Assembly: GCA_033398695.1 (NCBI GenBank)
Contig: CM065816.1
Location: 128,871,358-128,935,357, forward strand
DNA length: 64,000 bases
From: Orobanche coerulescens
Lineage: Eukaryota; Streptophyta; Magnoliopsida; Lamiales; Orobanchaceae
Reading direction: 5' to 3'
This document shows, in pieces, positions 22,803 through 33,271 of the stretch (positions are counted from its first letter, which is position 1; each line of letters begins with the position of its first letter). The notes under the pieces were generated by a model that was not told the DNA's origin, did no database searches, and saw only the letters and a program-made list of their open reading frames with translations. A program made the position numbers and the translations under genes.

Positions 22803-23984
22803 CTAAAAATAAAAATAAAAGCCATATGCTTTACATTATGCGCCGTAAGACTATGATTAATGCAAAACTAAACCGAAAAGAACACCAAGCTCGGCTACTG
22901 CAGACGATATGCAATGAAACATGTAGAGTGTGGATTTCAACCTAAATCCTCTCGATTTCTCATAATTCAAGAATTTAATCATCAATTTGTAGGGAATAAC
23001 ATCTACACGAATAGAATAATCATATGCAACATGATTATGCAGACAAAGCAGTTAAACAGACGATTTATCAAAAAAAACCAAAGTACCAAAATCAGGTTCT
23101 GTAAAATTTACCAAAATCAGAGTTTGCTAACAGCAGTACTGCTGTTCAGCCCAAAACGACGAGAAAAATGCAACTAGAAAGGAGATGAAGCACTTACGAT
23201 GACAATCCATAAATGAGTCTAAGGGATAATCAGAAACGCGAGTATGACAAGCTGAAGGTGCGAAAAAACGAATACTAAACTAAAAGTCCAGAATATCAAA
23301 ATTACGAAATAGTCCCAAATATTCGAAAATCACAATCGCGGCCAAGCGCCAACATACAAGTCCACAATATGACTGGAAACATCAAGCGATTTTGCAGAAA
23401 CTATGATCCAATTAATATAGACATTATTAACGAGAATCAAGCACAAAAGAGAAAAATCGTATTAATCCATGTACCACCCCAAACAGTCTTAAAACTAGCT
23501 CGAATGACAAAAAAGTGAAAAATAAAATAAGTTCAAAACATGATAACAGATACAAGTGAGTCGTCAAAAGCGAAAAAGTACGAAAAAAGTACAAATATTA
23601 CACAAGGCACAACCACGGATACTTCAGCGCAAATTATATATATAAATTGATACTAAATTAAAAGTATGGATGCAAATTGTAGGTAATTAAAAATTAGTGG
23701 ATGTATTTTTGTAAGTTCACCCTTTGTAAGAGGAGCAACTCTAACTACTCTGTACTGCTACCGGTTAACAAACAAGCATGAAAATTTCCATAGTTTAAAA
23801 TGCACGCTGGCTGAATTTGTTTCAGCAGGATGTATAATGCTACACATTTTCAAGCCAGCTATATGTGTCAGGGGGACCCCTTCCAACATGGTATTTTGTG
23901 GTATTGCTCCCATTTTGGAGAGGTCGGGCCCCTCCAAACCCATAAAATATTAAAAGCAAATATATTATCAACTACATGACTTAC

Positions 23985-24071
23985 CGGCGTTATGTCTTCC
24001 TTTTGCAGTACTTTAGATGTGTTAACATTAGGAGAGTCCTTAGATCCAACATTACTGTCCACTAAAATCAC
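23985..24071 (-). pseudogene. Transposase_24 gene, short linker exon
   Basis: 29 codons (VILVDSNVGSKDSPNVNTSK and then VLQKEDITP), with acceptor TTTTGCAG and consensus donor CCG|GTAAGT. Polar linker; no domain. Confidence 0.6.
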
Positions 24072-24347
24072 CTGCAAAATGTAAGGAAAAAAGGGTAATT
24101 GATGTAATAATTGCATTTTGCTGAAATTGGGACAATTTCTATAATTTTCCAAATATTTTGTTGTGTTGTTCACACTCATCAATCTATGGCACATAATATC
24201 GAGTGTACATCAGTTTATGTTGTGCTGTGAGGAGTTGTTTCTTTATTAACATAATATCTTACTTGTTTATCATTTTAAATAACATATTATCTTTTATTTT
24301 CCTATTATAAATAAATATTAAAATAAAACAACTACAAAATAACTTAC

Positions 24348-24713
24348 TTGTTTTGGAGGCATTTCATTTGTAGGGGATGTGAGCTCTGGTAACGCCATTC
24401 CTTGAGAAGCAAGACGAGCTAATACCATATTTAGTGTGTTATTTTGTTTCGTCACCTGGGTGGACAACTCCTTAAGTTGTTCATCTTTCTTCGCATGCTC
24501 ATGTCTCTCATTCTGTAGTTGAAAGTTAAGGTCTGCAATTACTTCTTTTGATGATCCTTTTGTTCGAGGAAGATGCCAATATCTTGTGGAAGTGACTCCC
24601 GTGCCAACCCCTTTTAAAAATCCGCCATGTTCCTTTCCAAAGACTAGTGTGAGGGCATCCGTGCCCGGATCAAGCTTCAGGCTTGCATCATTGATTTGTT
24701 TTTCATGATCGAT
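24348..24713 (-). pseudogene. Transposase_24 gene, conserved W-box and coiled-coil exon
   Basis: 122 codons, open throughout. It begins IDHEKQINDASLKLDPGTDA, has HGGFLKGVGTGVTSTRYWHL (a conserved hallmark of the family), then a heptad-type helix with LNFQLQNERHEHAKKDEQLK, and ends in a Pro-rich stretch. Acceptor ATACAG, donor CAA|GTAAGT. The coiled coil suggests oligomerisation. Confidence 0.75.
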
Positions 24714-24813
24714 CTGTATACATAAGATGTCAAATAGATGTACTCAATAGTTATTTAACAAGTTTCACAATTATTATAGTATAATAACATACAACAAAGT
24801 TTCTTTAAACTAC

Positions 24814-24935
24814 TATTTTATCTGCAATGACCTCAACAGCATCATCTACCAATTCGCCATTTTTGTTTTCACGTCCTTTCCTCCACATGAATGACCGGTC
24901 GGGAAGTTTACCTTTCTCAATCACTTTATCTTTAA
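24814..24935 (-). pseudogene. Transposase_24 gene, exon with DRSFMWRKGR
   Basis: Reads DKVIEKGKLPDRSFMWRKGR and continues NGELVDDAVEVIADKI, matching the family pattern 'R...LW..AR..KDG...D......I'. The upper boundary (acceptor ACAAG) is less certain than the donor side. Confidence 0.6.
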
Positions 24936-25678
24936 TCTTGTAATCATTAAATATACATATTAGTTCACAATTAAAAATGGAGAAAACCATGGATGTTGTA
25001 CTGTACATACATACATACGCCATATTTAGCACGGGACAAAAAAAGTAGCATACAATAATTTAATTTGCACAAACGTAAGGGATTGATGTAACCTTGGGAA
25101 CTATTAAATTATTATTTGACTCTTGAATAGTGAACATGAATCAAAGACGGATAATGTGTAAATTAAAAAGAACGGTACATTATATGAGCTTGTTTACTAC
25201 TGTCCTTTACATTGTCACTAACCTTTGAAAAATTCATATAGCGTATCTAGATGTCTTGAAAAAGTTACAGTTTTGGTCGTTGTTCTACATGAAAAAGACT
25301 ATTATACCCTTTATAATATATCTTTTCTTTTTCTATAAAGGGCAACAACATGCTAATTTTTGGTGTAAAATATACATAAAAATTTCAGATTTTACATTAA
25401 AGTATATCAATGTTGATATTTATCAGTAGAGAATAAAAAGCTCAGAATTGTAACATATTTTTTTTTGCTTATATTGAAATAAATGTAAGAAAAAGTAAAT
25501 GTCAGACATAAGTTAAATAACACATAATCAAGATTAAGCAACCTTTGATTTAGTTTGTTGTATTGTGTGGCAACATAATCAAGAAGCGGATATAATGTCA
25601 ATAATTGTAAAATAGGATTTGATTATACTACAGAATCAAGAAGCATATTACAGGTTTCAAGAAGAGGATACTCCTTAC

Positions 25679-25771
25679 CAATTTCTCTATTAGCCCTGCA
25701 TATCCACCTCGTCCCATCCGATGCTGATAATGGGAATTCGAACGCGCTATTTTCGTATTATTTGACATATC
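25679..25771 (-). pseudogene. Transposase_24 gene, basic exon
   Basis: 31 codons with DMSNNTKIARSNSHYQHRMG and RGGYAGLIEKLV, then donor GTAAGG. It matches the family stretch 'N..NR.....H..G..S...'. Basic, likely DNA-contacting. Confidence 0.6.
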
Positions 25772-25864
25772 CTTCCAAAAGAAAATATAAGGATGTGATA
25801 AGTATTTTTTAACGTAAAACCATGAAAACAAAATGATGATGAAGATAACAAAAATGAATAAAAC

Positions 25865-26083
25865 CTTGAATTTGTCCGATTGTGTATGTTGTACAAACTT
25901 GTCTCAGTGTTCTTGATTAAGTATAATTGTACGATACTGTCTGGGAATTTTTGCAAGCTTGGTGGATTTGCCTATGTCCGGAACTATGTGATTTGCATAC
26001 AGTTTTCTTCTAAAGTTCCGTATAAGATTACCTATCCGGTTCATTACAATCTTTCTTCTACATTCCTCAATATCATAATAATG
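25865..26083 (-). pseudogene. Transposase_24 gene, central exon with nonsense codon
   Basis: 73 codons after acceptor TTATTGCAG. It contains EECRRKIVMNRIGNLIRNFR and KIPRQYRTIILNQEH. A TGA follows, at the place where the family has Trp (then DKFVQHTQSDKFK), then donor GTTTTA. One base change explains the stop. Confidence 0.7.
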
Positions 26084-26149
26084 CTGCAATAATAATTACT
26101 TATATGTTATGAATGGAATGAAATTGTAATGTAGCATCAATGCAAGTAC

Positions 26150-26385
26150 TTAAAAAAAAAAGATGTTTATCGTTATCTCTTCCCAAAGTTTTTCCTTAAC
26201 TTCATTTGTCACCTTCTTCCAGGAAAGTTCACTAACTCCTACTTTCTCCCGTACTAGATCTCCCAAAAACTAGGAAACTCTGACCTATACTTACCCGAAA
26301 ACCGACCCAATTCATCAAAGGTTACTTTGCGTTTTTTTCCACCAGAAGAAGTATATGCAGTCCGCAACTTTGGCAACCGAGTCAA
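26150..26385 (-). pseudogene. Transposase_24 gene, first conserved block, downstream half after the retroelement
   Basis: It continues the reading broken at 35196. LTRLPKLRTAYTSSGGKKRK and VTFDELGRFSGKYRSEFPSF are followed by a 1-base loss (frameshift), then GDLVREKVGVSELSWKKVTN. The retroelement target duplication GTCAA (26381-26385 and 35192-35196) falls inside this codon run. Confidence 0.7.
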
Positions 26386-28340
26386 TATAACACCCCCAGG
26401 ACATTCAGGGCATATTACAGCGCCGTGGACCCCTCACCGTGGAATCCACCAGGCTAACGTACCAACAAGACATTCGTTAACGACAAACAATCATCAATAA
26501 AACGACAATTTAAATAAAAGACTACAACCCGACAAATAGAGTCCAACATCAATCCATTTCTCAAAACGGGGACACAACATTAACAATTTTGAAAAGGAAG
26601 TACTCGAGTACTTAAACCAGTTTCATAATACAGAAACCCCAAAACAAGACATCAGAAATAATTGACATAACTGAACACCAACAATTGACTACCGAACAGT
26701 ATCATGCTTGCCCATCATCCTCATACGGCTCAAGTGCTCGTTTGTCCCCACGATCGAGACCTGAAATACAAAAAGTATTTCCCCCATTTAAGGGGTTAGC
26801 GACAACTGCTAGTGTAAGTACAATCCATTTGAACTACATTCTAATCAGATGAATATATGCGCCAAAAATCATTTTAGAAAACATTTTATATTCCGGAATA
26901 TTTACAATCTACAATCACAAAACACATTATCTCCAACAATCATAATTCAAAGTTAACCTTGGTACGAGACTCACGGCCACCGTACCCCGCAGAGCCCCGT
27001 CGGACATCCCTGGGTGGTTAACCACAGTTCATGATACGCACACACACGACAATACGTATCCCTAGAGGCCCCGTCGGACCGTCCCTAGGTGAACATACAC
27101 ATATCCATCCACAACCACCATGATACAGCCATAATTCAAATACTAGAACACGTAAACAAATGTAAAGTACTTGCCTTTGTGACATCTTCGAAGAGTCGGA
27201 AGTGAAAAACGACTACGGATGATCCGAGTGGAAGACGACGGTTCCTAACGAAGAATTAACTTAACTCAGTCCCAACGGACAACAAAAATCGAAAGGAATG
27301 CTCCCATAACCCCGATTACAATTCACGACAATAGACGTTCAATCGATACGGGCGAGGGTTTACGCAAAATCTCCCCGTATTGATAATTCACGAATTAAAA
27401 TCAAGGAAAATGGATTTGGAATCACCCAATAACAACAATCGGTAAGAAATTTCGCAACATACGTGAACAATTCGGAATCAATCACGAAAAACCCGAAAAA
27501 CCCCCAATTTAGACAAGTTAGGGTTCCTGAAGAAAATACCTCGGATTCGGATTATGGAGGATGATTACGCTGATGGTGATATGCTAATACGATTCTACGG
27601 TGATGGAACACGAAGAATTCTCTGATCAAAACCGAAGGAAATTGCCTCTGTAGTCGCCCCATGAAGAAAACGAAAGAAAAGAGATAGAAAATGAGGTGTT
27701 GACCTCGCGCATTGTTTTAAAGCGGTTGAAATTTATTCTGGCCAATAACAGGGGATACTTACGGCCATAACATGGCCGACTTACGTCCGTAACTTCTTGG
27801 TGTTACGGCCGTAACACCCTACTGGACAGCAGTTCTGGCAGCTGCTGTCCAAACGATTTCGGACGACCCCGAAACCCAGACCTGCTATCGAACCAAAAAT
27901 ACGACTACGAAGAATATTCGATGACGAGTCTAACCATCACAAGAAAATATCAATCCGACTAACCGGGAGTCCGAAATACGACAACGAATATGAAATTCCC
28001 TAAACTTATAGGAAATTATGAAAATGGCCCAAGTGACCGAAAGTCACGAAACGACGTCGGATTTACAAACCGAAAGTCTCAACATGACCAACTCAACCAT
28101 ACGAACTTGTACAAACCAAGAAATAATGGAAACAAACGAGTTTTACGAGAATCGAACGTTCATACGGCAAAACATGACGAAAAATGAAATTACGTGATAA
28201 CATCACCAAAACTCATCCAAATGGAAAAACACCAAGAACAAAGTAGATTCAAAATGTCGAAACGGTTACAAGCGAGTCGATAAAAATAAACATACACCAA
28301 AAATAGAAACTGCTAAAAATGGAAAGTTACGGATATTACA
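26386..28340 (-). repeat. 3' LTR of the Tekay-like element (1955 bp)
   Basis: The + strand edges are TATAACACC (TG decayed to TA) and GGATATTACA. It is closely similar to 33272-35191 except for one highly diverged patch (about 27710-27865) in the promoter region. There the palindromes are TTACGGCCATAA (27759), TTACGTCCGTAA (27781) and TTACGGCCGTAA (27803), against four in the other LTR. Confidence 0.95.
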
Positions 28341-28924
28341 TTCTCCCCCTCTAAAATAACTCGTCCCGAAACTTTAGAATCAAAAAGTTCGGGATACCTC
28401 GAACGCATATCCTCCTCTAACTCCCATGTCGCTTCTTCTACTCCGTGCCTCGACCATTGCACCTTAACCAAAGGAATGGTTTTGTGTCTTAACTGCTTGT
28501 CTCGACGCTCCAAAATTCTGACGGGCCTCTCCTCAAACGTAACATCTTTCTCGATTTCCACGTCTCCAAAATCAATAATGTGGGACGGGTCTGGAACGTA
28601 CTTCCTCAACTGGGAAATGTGAAATACGCTATGCACATGACTCAACGACGGAGGTAAAGCCAAATGGTATGCCAACTCACTCACTCTCTCCAATATCTCG
28701 AAAGGCCCAATATACCTCGGGCTGAGCTTCCCCTTTTTCCCAAAACGGAAAACTCCCTTCGTCGAAGACACTCTCAACAGAACATGATCTCCCACCTCAA
28801 ACTCCAAAGGTCGGCGCCTAACATCCGCATAAGACTTTTGTCGACTCTGAGCAGCCAACATTCTCTTTCTAATCAATTCAACTTTCTTCTTCGTCTCTAA
28901 CACAAGGTCTGGCTCGGTGCCCAC
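28313..28924 (-). pseudogene. pol: Integrase C-terminus and chromodomain of the Tekay-like element
   Basis: 203 codons. An SH3-like integrase tail (VGDHVLLRVSSTKGVFRFGK, KLSPRYIGPFEILERV, then SVFHISQLRKYVPDPSH) is followed by a chromodomain at residues about 135-185 (PLVKVQWSRHGVEEATWELE and the YPELF end). Chromodomains of chromoviruses steer integration to methylated-histone chromatin. The reading runs slightly into the LTR. The frame is continuous with the integrase core apart from the stop at 28943. Confidence 0.85.
28341..28353 (-). other. Polypurine tract of the Tekay-like element
   Basis: Minus-strand TTAGAGGGGGAGAA abuts the 3' LTR start TGTAATATCC. It is the primer for plus-strand DNA synthesis. 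Confidence 0.8.
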
Positions 28925-28942
28925 TAGATCGGACGGCTCATC

Positions 28943-29670
28943 CTAACAGATCGGCGATCGGCAACGGCGGCCATAAAGTGCTTCATATGGTGCCATCTTA
29001 ATCGACGCGTGCCAGCTATTATTATAAGTAAACTCAATTAAGGCCAAATGTTCCTCCCAGTCACTACTCCAGTCTAACGCACACGCGCACAACAAATCCT
29101 CGAACGTCTGAATGCTACGTTCGGACTGCCCATTGGTCTGGGGATGGAACGAAGTGCTCAAACGTAACCGTGTCCCCAATGCCTTATGTACCGCCTGCCA
29201 AAAATGCGATACAAATCGGCCATCTCTGTCTGAAATAATGGTCCTCGGCATACCATGAAGCCTCACTATCTGCGCGATAGAAATACGAGCCAACTTTTCT
29301 GGACCCCAAGTATCCTTGATGCCCATAAAATGTGCCAACTTAGTCAGTCGGTCTACAATCACCCACACCATATTCATACCAGTCTTCGTCCTCGGCAAAC
29401 CCGTGACAAAATCCATAGAGATATCCTCCCACTTCCACTCCGGGACGGGAAGTGGTTTCAATGACAGTGGCATTGATGCTCAATCTTGACTTGCTGACAA
29501 GTCAAACATTTAGCCACAAACTGAACTACCTCATTCTTCATGTCGTTCCAATAGAAATTTTTCCTCAAATCTTTATACATTTTACTCGAGCCCGAATAGA
29601 CTGAGTAAGGTGACGCATGAGCTTCTCGCATAATACTCTGTCTCAATCCCGAGTCGTTCGGAACACACAA
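28943..29670 (-). pseudogene. pol: Integrase (zinc finger and catalytic core) of the Tekay-like element
   Basis: The zinc-binding part at 29458-29670 has REAHASPYSVYSGSSKMYKD and CLTCQQVK, with the second His of the usual H-H-C-C set replaced by Tyr. A small deletion shifts frame at about 29465. The core follows with the three acidic residues in SMDFVTG, ISDRDGRF and GQSERSIQ. A TAG ends the reading at 28943-28945 in the middle of integrase. Further stops lie upstream between 29671 and 29829. Integrase would join the cDNA to host DNA; this copy cannot. Confidence 0.9.
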
Positions 29671-29826
29671 CCGACCTCAGAATCTCAACACACCGTCCTC
29701 ATGAATAATGAATCCCGGGGCTTTCCCCTTCCCTACACTCTCTCAAAGCTGAATAAACATCGGGTCCTCTAACTGTCCCGGCTTAATGTCGTCGACTAAA
29801 GACGACGAAATCTCAAGTGTACGCAA

Positions 29827-31230
29827 CTACCCGGAACTCTCTGGTAGTACAACCTCAATGCTCAACCTCATAAACTCTCGCTGAAGTCCCGACTGAACCA
29901 TAAGTAGCTCAAGCGCCCGAAGCGATACCGATTTTCGGCTCAAGGCATCTGCTACCACGTTAACCTTGCCCGGATGATAAAGGATCTCGAGATCGTAGTC
30001 CTTAATCAACTCTAACCATCTCCTCTGTCTCATATTAAGCTCTTTCTGCGTAAAAATGTACTTCAGGCTCTTGTGATCGGTGAAAATCTGACACGACGAG
30101 CCATACAAGTAATGACGCCAGATCTTCAACGCAAATACAACTGCGGCCAACTCAAGATCGTGCGTAGGGTAATTCAACTCGTACGATTTCAACTGACGGG
30201 AAGCATAGGCAATCGTCCTCCCGTGATGCATAAGTACACATCCGAGCCCTTGGCCTGAAGCATCACTGAAAACCGAGAAACCCTCATTACCACTCGGTAA
30301 AGCCAAAATAGGATCGGTCGTCAACCGCTTCTTCAACTCCTCAAAACTATTCTGCCTCTCATCGGTCCACACAAACTTCTCTGACTTCTGTAACAACTGA
30401 GTTAGCGGTCGAGCGAGCTTAGAGAACCCCTCGACGAATCTACAGTAATACCCGGCTAATCCCAGAAAACTGCGGACCTCCTTCACGTTCTTGGGTGGCG
30501 CCCAATCCAACACTGCCTCTACCTTATGTGGGTCCACACGAACACCCTCGGCCGAGATCACATGATCGAGAAACATAACCTCCCGTAACCAAAACTCACA
30601 CTTTGAGAACTTCGCAAAAAGATGCTGAGTTCTCAAAATACCTAACACGATATGCAAATGACGGGCGTGCTCCTCCTCGCTCCTCGAGTAAATCAGGATG
30701 TCATCGATGAAAACGACTACACACTTATCGAGGTACTCGATAAAGACTTTGTTCATAAGCTACATGAACACGGCTGGTGCGTTGGTTAGCCCAAAAGGCA
30801 TAACCACAAACTCGTAGTGACCGTATCTCGTCCGAAAGGCCGTCTTCGGAATGTCGGTATCCCTCACTCGGAGCTGATAATACCCCGATCTCAAATCAAT
30901 CTTCGAAAACACAGTTTCCCCTTTCAACTAATCAAACAAATCATCAATCCTCGGGAGCGGATACTTGTTTTTGATGGTCACTTTGTTCAATTCTCGGTAG
31001 TCGATACACAAACGAAGTGACCCATCCTTCTTCTTCACAAACAGGACCGGTGCGCCCCAAGGTGAAGCGCTCGGTCGAATATACCCCATGTCTAGAAACT
31101 CCCCCAATTGCCTCTTCAACTCAAGCATCTCGGCAGGCGCCATACGATATGGCGTCTTAGAAATCGGTGTTGCACCAGGCTCTAAATCGACGGTAAACTC
31201 AACTTCTCGGTCCGGCGGTAAACCCGGCAA
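29827..31230 (-). pseudogene. pol: Reverse transcriptase - RNase H of the Tekay-like element
   Basis: RT begins in the piece with [20 protein letters not shown] and has [20 protein letters not shown]. In-frame TAG codons interrupt it at 30928-30930 and 30757-30759; after them come the catalytic FIDDILIYS and the RNase H segment with [16 protein letters not shown] and [24 protein letters not shown] at 29827-29829 closes the piece. All active-site motifs are visible. At least the two RT stops are explained by single C-to-T changes (CAG to TAG). Confidence 0.92.
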
Positions 31231-32993
31231 CTCGTCTGGAAAACATCAGGATACTCACACACTACCGGAATAGACGAGAGCTCGACTCTCCCTTCTTCCG
31301 ATCTCAAAGCGTAACACCAATAGCCCGTGCAACCTCCCCGAAGAAGCCTCACCGCCCTCAAGGCGCTGATCAAGAGTCTCTGGTTACTCCGCTTACGCCC
31401 CACGAAAGAATGCTCGGTACCGTCAGAGGCTAACATCGAAACAGTCCTCGTTCTATAATTCATGATCGCCCCATGACGGTCCAGCCAATCCTCACCCAGA
31501 ATCAAATCTTCATCTCTAATGTCTACCGCAATCAAATTAGAAGGCCAAACCCTCCCCGCGATACTAACTAGAAAACCTCTAACCTCACGATCCCCCACGA
31601 TGCTATCCCCACTAGGCAGTTTAACAACAAATGGTTCACACGCAACCAAGCAATCAATATGCAGACGATGCACACAATCCATAGATATGAAAGAATGCGT
31701 AGCACCAGAATCAAATAATACAGAAACAGGATGATCAAGGATGTGGACGGTACCTGTAGCCACCGTCGCGTCAGGATCTCCAGCTCGCCTCATCTCATAC
31801 ATACGGGGCGGAACAGACCTCGCACTGGAAGCTCCCCCTCTAGAAGGCTGTCCACGCCCTCGACCTCTACCAAAACTCTGCTGCGGCTGAGGAACTGTCG
31901 GTGCCTGATTCACACTCAGCTCTCCCGCAGCTGGGACTGATATCTGAGTAAATGGAGCCCGAGCTGCATCCGTACAAAACTTAGCACGATGACCCATCCG
32001 ACCACAAGCAAGACACTGAATCGGAGGCCTATCACACTCACTCATCATGTGGCCCGAACGACTACAGTTGAAGCACGTAGGACCACGAACGGAACCAGTG
32101 GGAGCAGACCTAGAACCGTTTCCTCGCCCAACTGATGGCGACTGACTCCCGAAGACTCGAGAACCAGACTGAGCCTTCGGATACCCTCCTGACTTGCCCC
32201 CCGAAAACTGACCGGAGGTCTTCTGCTTCTTTCCTTCGGTTTCCGTCTCTGTCGCAGAAAACGACATCTCATAAGCCATCGCTTTATTCTGATACTCTTT
32301 CAAAGTCGTGCACCCCAGACCAGACATGTAGTGGCGCACCCTCGGTTTCATCCGCATATCAAAGTGGCAGATCTTATCAAGCTCATCTCAGACTTGGTTT
32401 CTCACATAATGCAACTGTTGATTGTAGTCTTTGATAGCTTGAGAAATAGGAACATCTTGGGGCTTATCCTCAAAGAAGGCTCGGATCCTCCCCTCTTTCA
32501 CTGGCCATGGACAAAATTCGTCTTCCATCAGATCCTGAAACTCTGCCCACGTAGCTGCCCGGTCACGCGGTTTCACCGCTTGCCACCACGTTGCTGCCTC
32601 CTTGGCGAGGAAGTACTGAGCAATGGGTACTTTCCTCTTCTCAGAATAATTAGCAGCCTCAAATACTTTTTCCATTTCAAATAGCCAACTCTCCCATCCG
32701 GAAGGGTCGGAAGCACCATCAAACTGCGGAGGACGCATACGAATCACGTCCTGAAGTAACTTGTCATTGCCGGATCCAGTAGGCGGAACCGGGTTGGCAT
32801 TGGCTTGGCCGACCAGAATGGCCTGAGTTAGTAGCGTCATCTGGTTTGCTACTTGTTGCAAAATATTAGCCACTCCAACATTCTCATTAGCATTACCGGA
32901 GCTAGCAGATTGGTCCTGCTGACCTCCGGAACTAGGGGGAACACTGTTCGACAAAGAAGATATCGCCGAATCAGTTCCCGAGTGATCGGACAT
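31182..32993 (-). pseudogene. gag: Gag - protease of the Tekay-like element
   Basis: The ATG at 32993 starts MSDHSGTDSAISS. The gag domain has MRPPQFDGASDPSGWESWLF and KEAATWWQAVKPRDRAATWA. A TGA at 32388-32390 breaks the frame, which resumes in the same phase. Two CCHC knuckles follow (CFNCSRSGHMMSEC, CLACGRMGHRAKFC), then aspartic protease LFDSGATHSFIS. A 1-base loss near 31240 puts the RT in another frame. Gag forms the particle; the protease matures the polyprotein. Confidence 0.92.
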
Positions 32994-33254
32994 GGCTGCC
33001 CCACCGGCTGCGCCACGTCCTCTACCGTGTCCTCTACCAGCAGGAATTCTGAAGAAGTAACGGGTAAGAACAATTCAAACGCAAAACACAACAAGATACT
33101 AAGACAGGAATAGAACAGAATGGTGAAACGAGTCAAGTTAGGAAAAACTTACGAGCACCGGCGTACTGAGATGATGGCATAGCAGTGATACTGTCCCAAA
33201 AACGACACTTAACTAGACCCAAATAACCGACAACCTAGGTATCCATAAACCTAA

Positions 33255-33266
33255 GCTCCGATACCA
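33255..33266 (-). other. Primer binding site (initiator Met tRNA) of the Tekay-like element
   Basis: Minus-strand TGGTATCGGAGC follows the 5' LTR end after a 5-base spacer. The consensus is TGGTATCAGAGC; one base differs. Confidence 0.85.
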
Positions 33267-33271
33267 TATTC

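Larger units (their letters stand above)
21380..23345 (-). repeat. Three tandem copies (~650 bp) of an exon plus introns
   Basis: Units start at GCGACATTTGTTGA (21383, 22023, 22686) and run to about 23345. Each carries one short exon, an identical intron side with ATTCAAGAATTTA and AGAATAATCATATGC blocks, and a shared line on the CAGTACTG phrase. Copies 2 and 3 are closest to each other. The array lies inside the transposon gene between the coiled-coil and the C-terminal exons. Confidence 0.85.
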
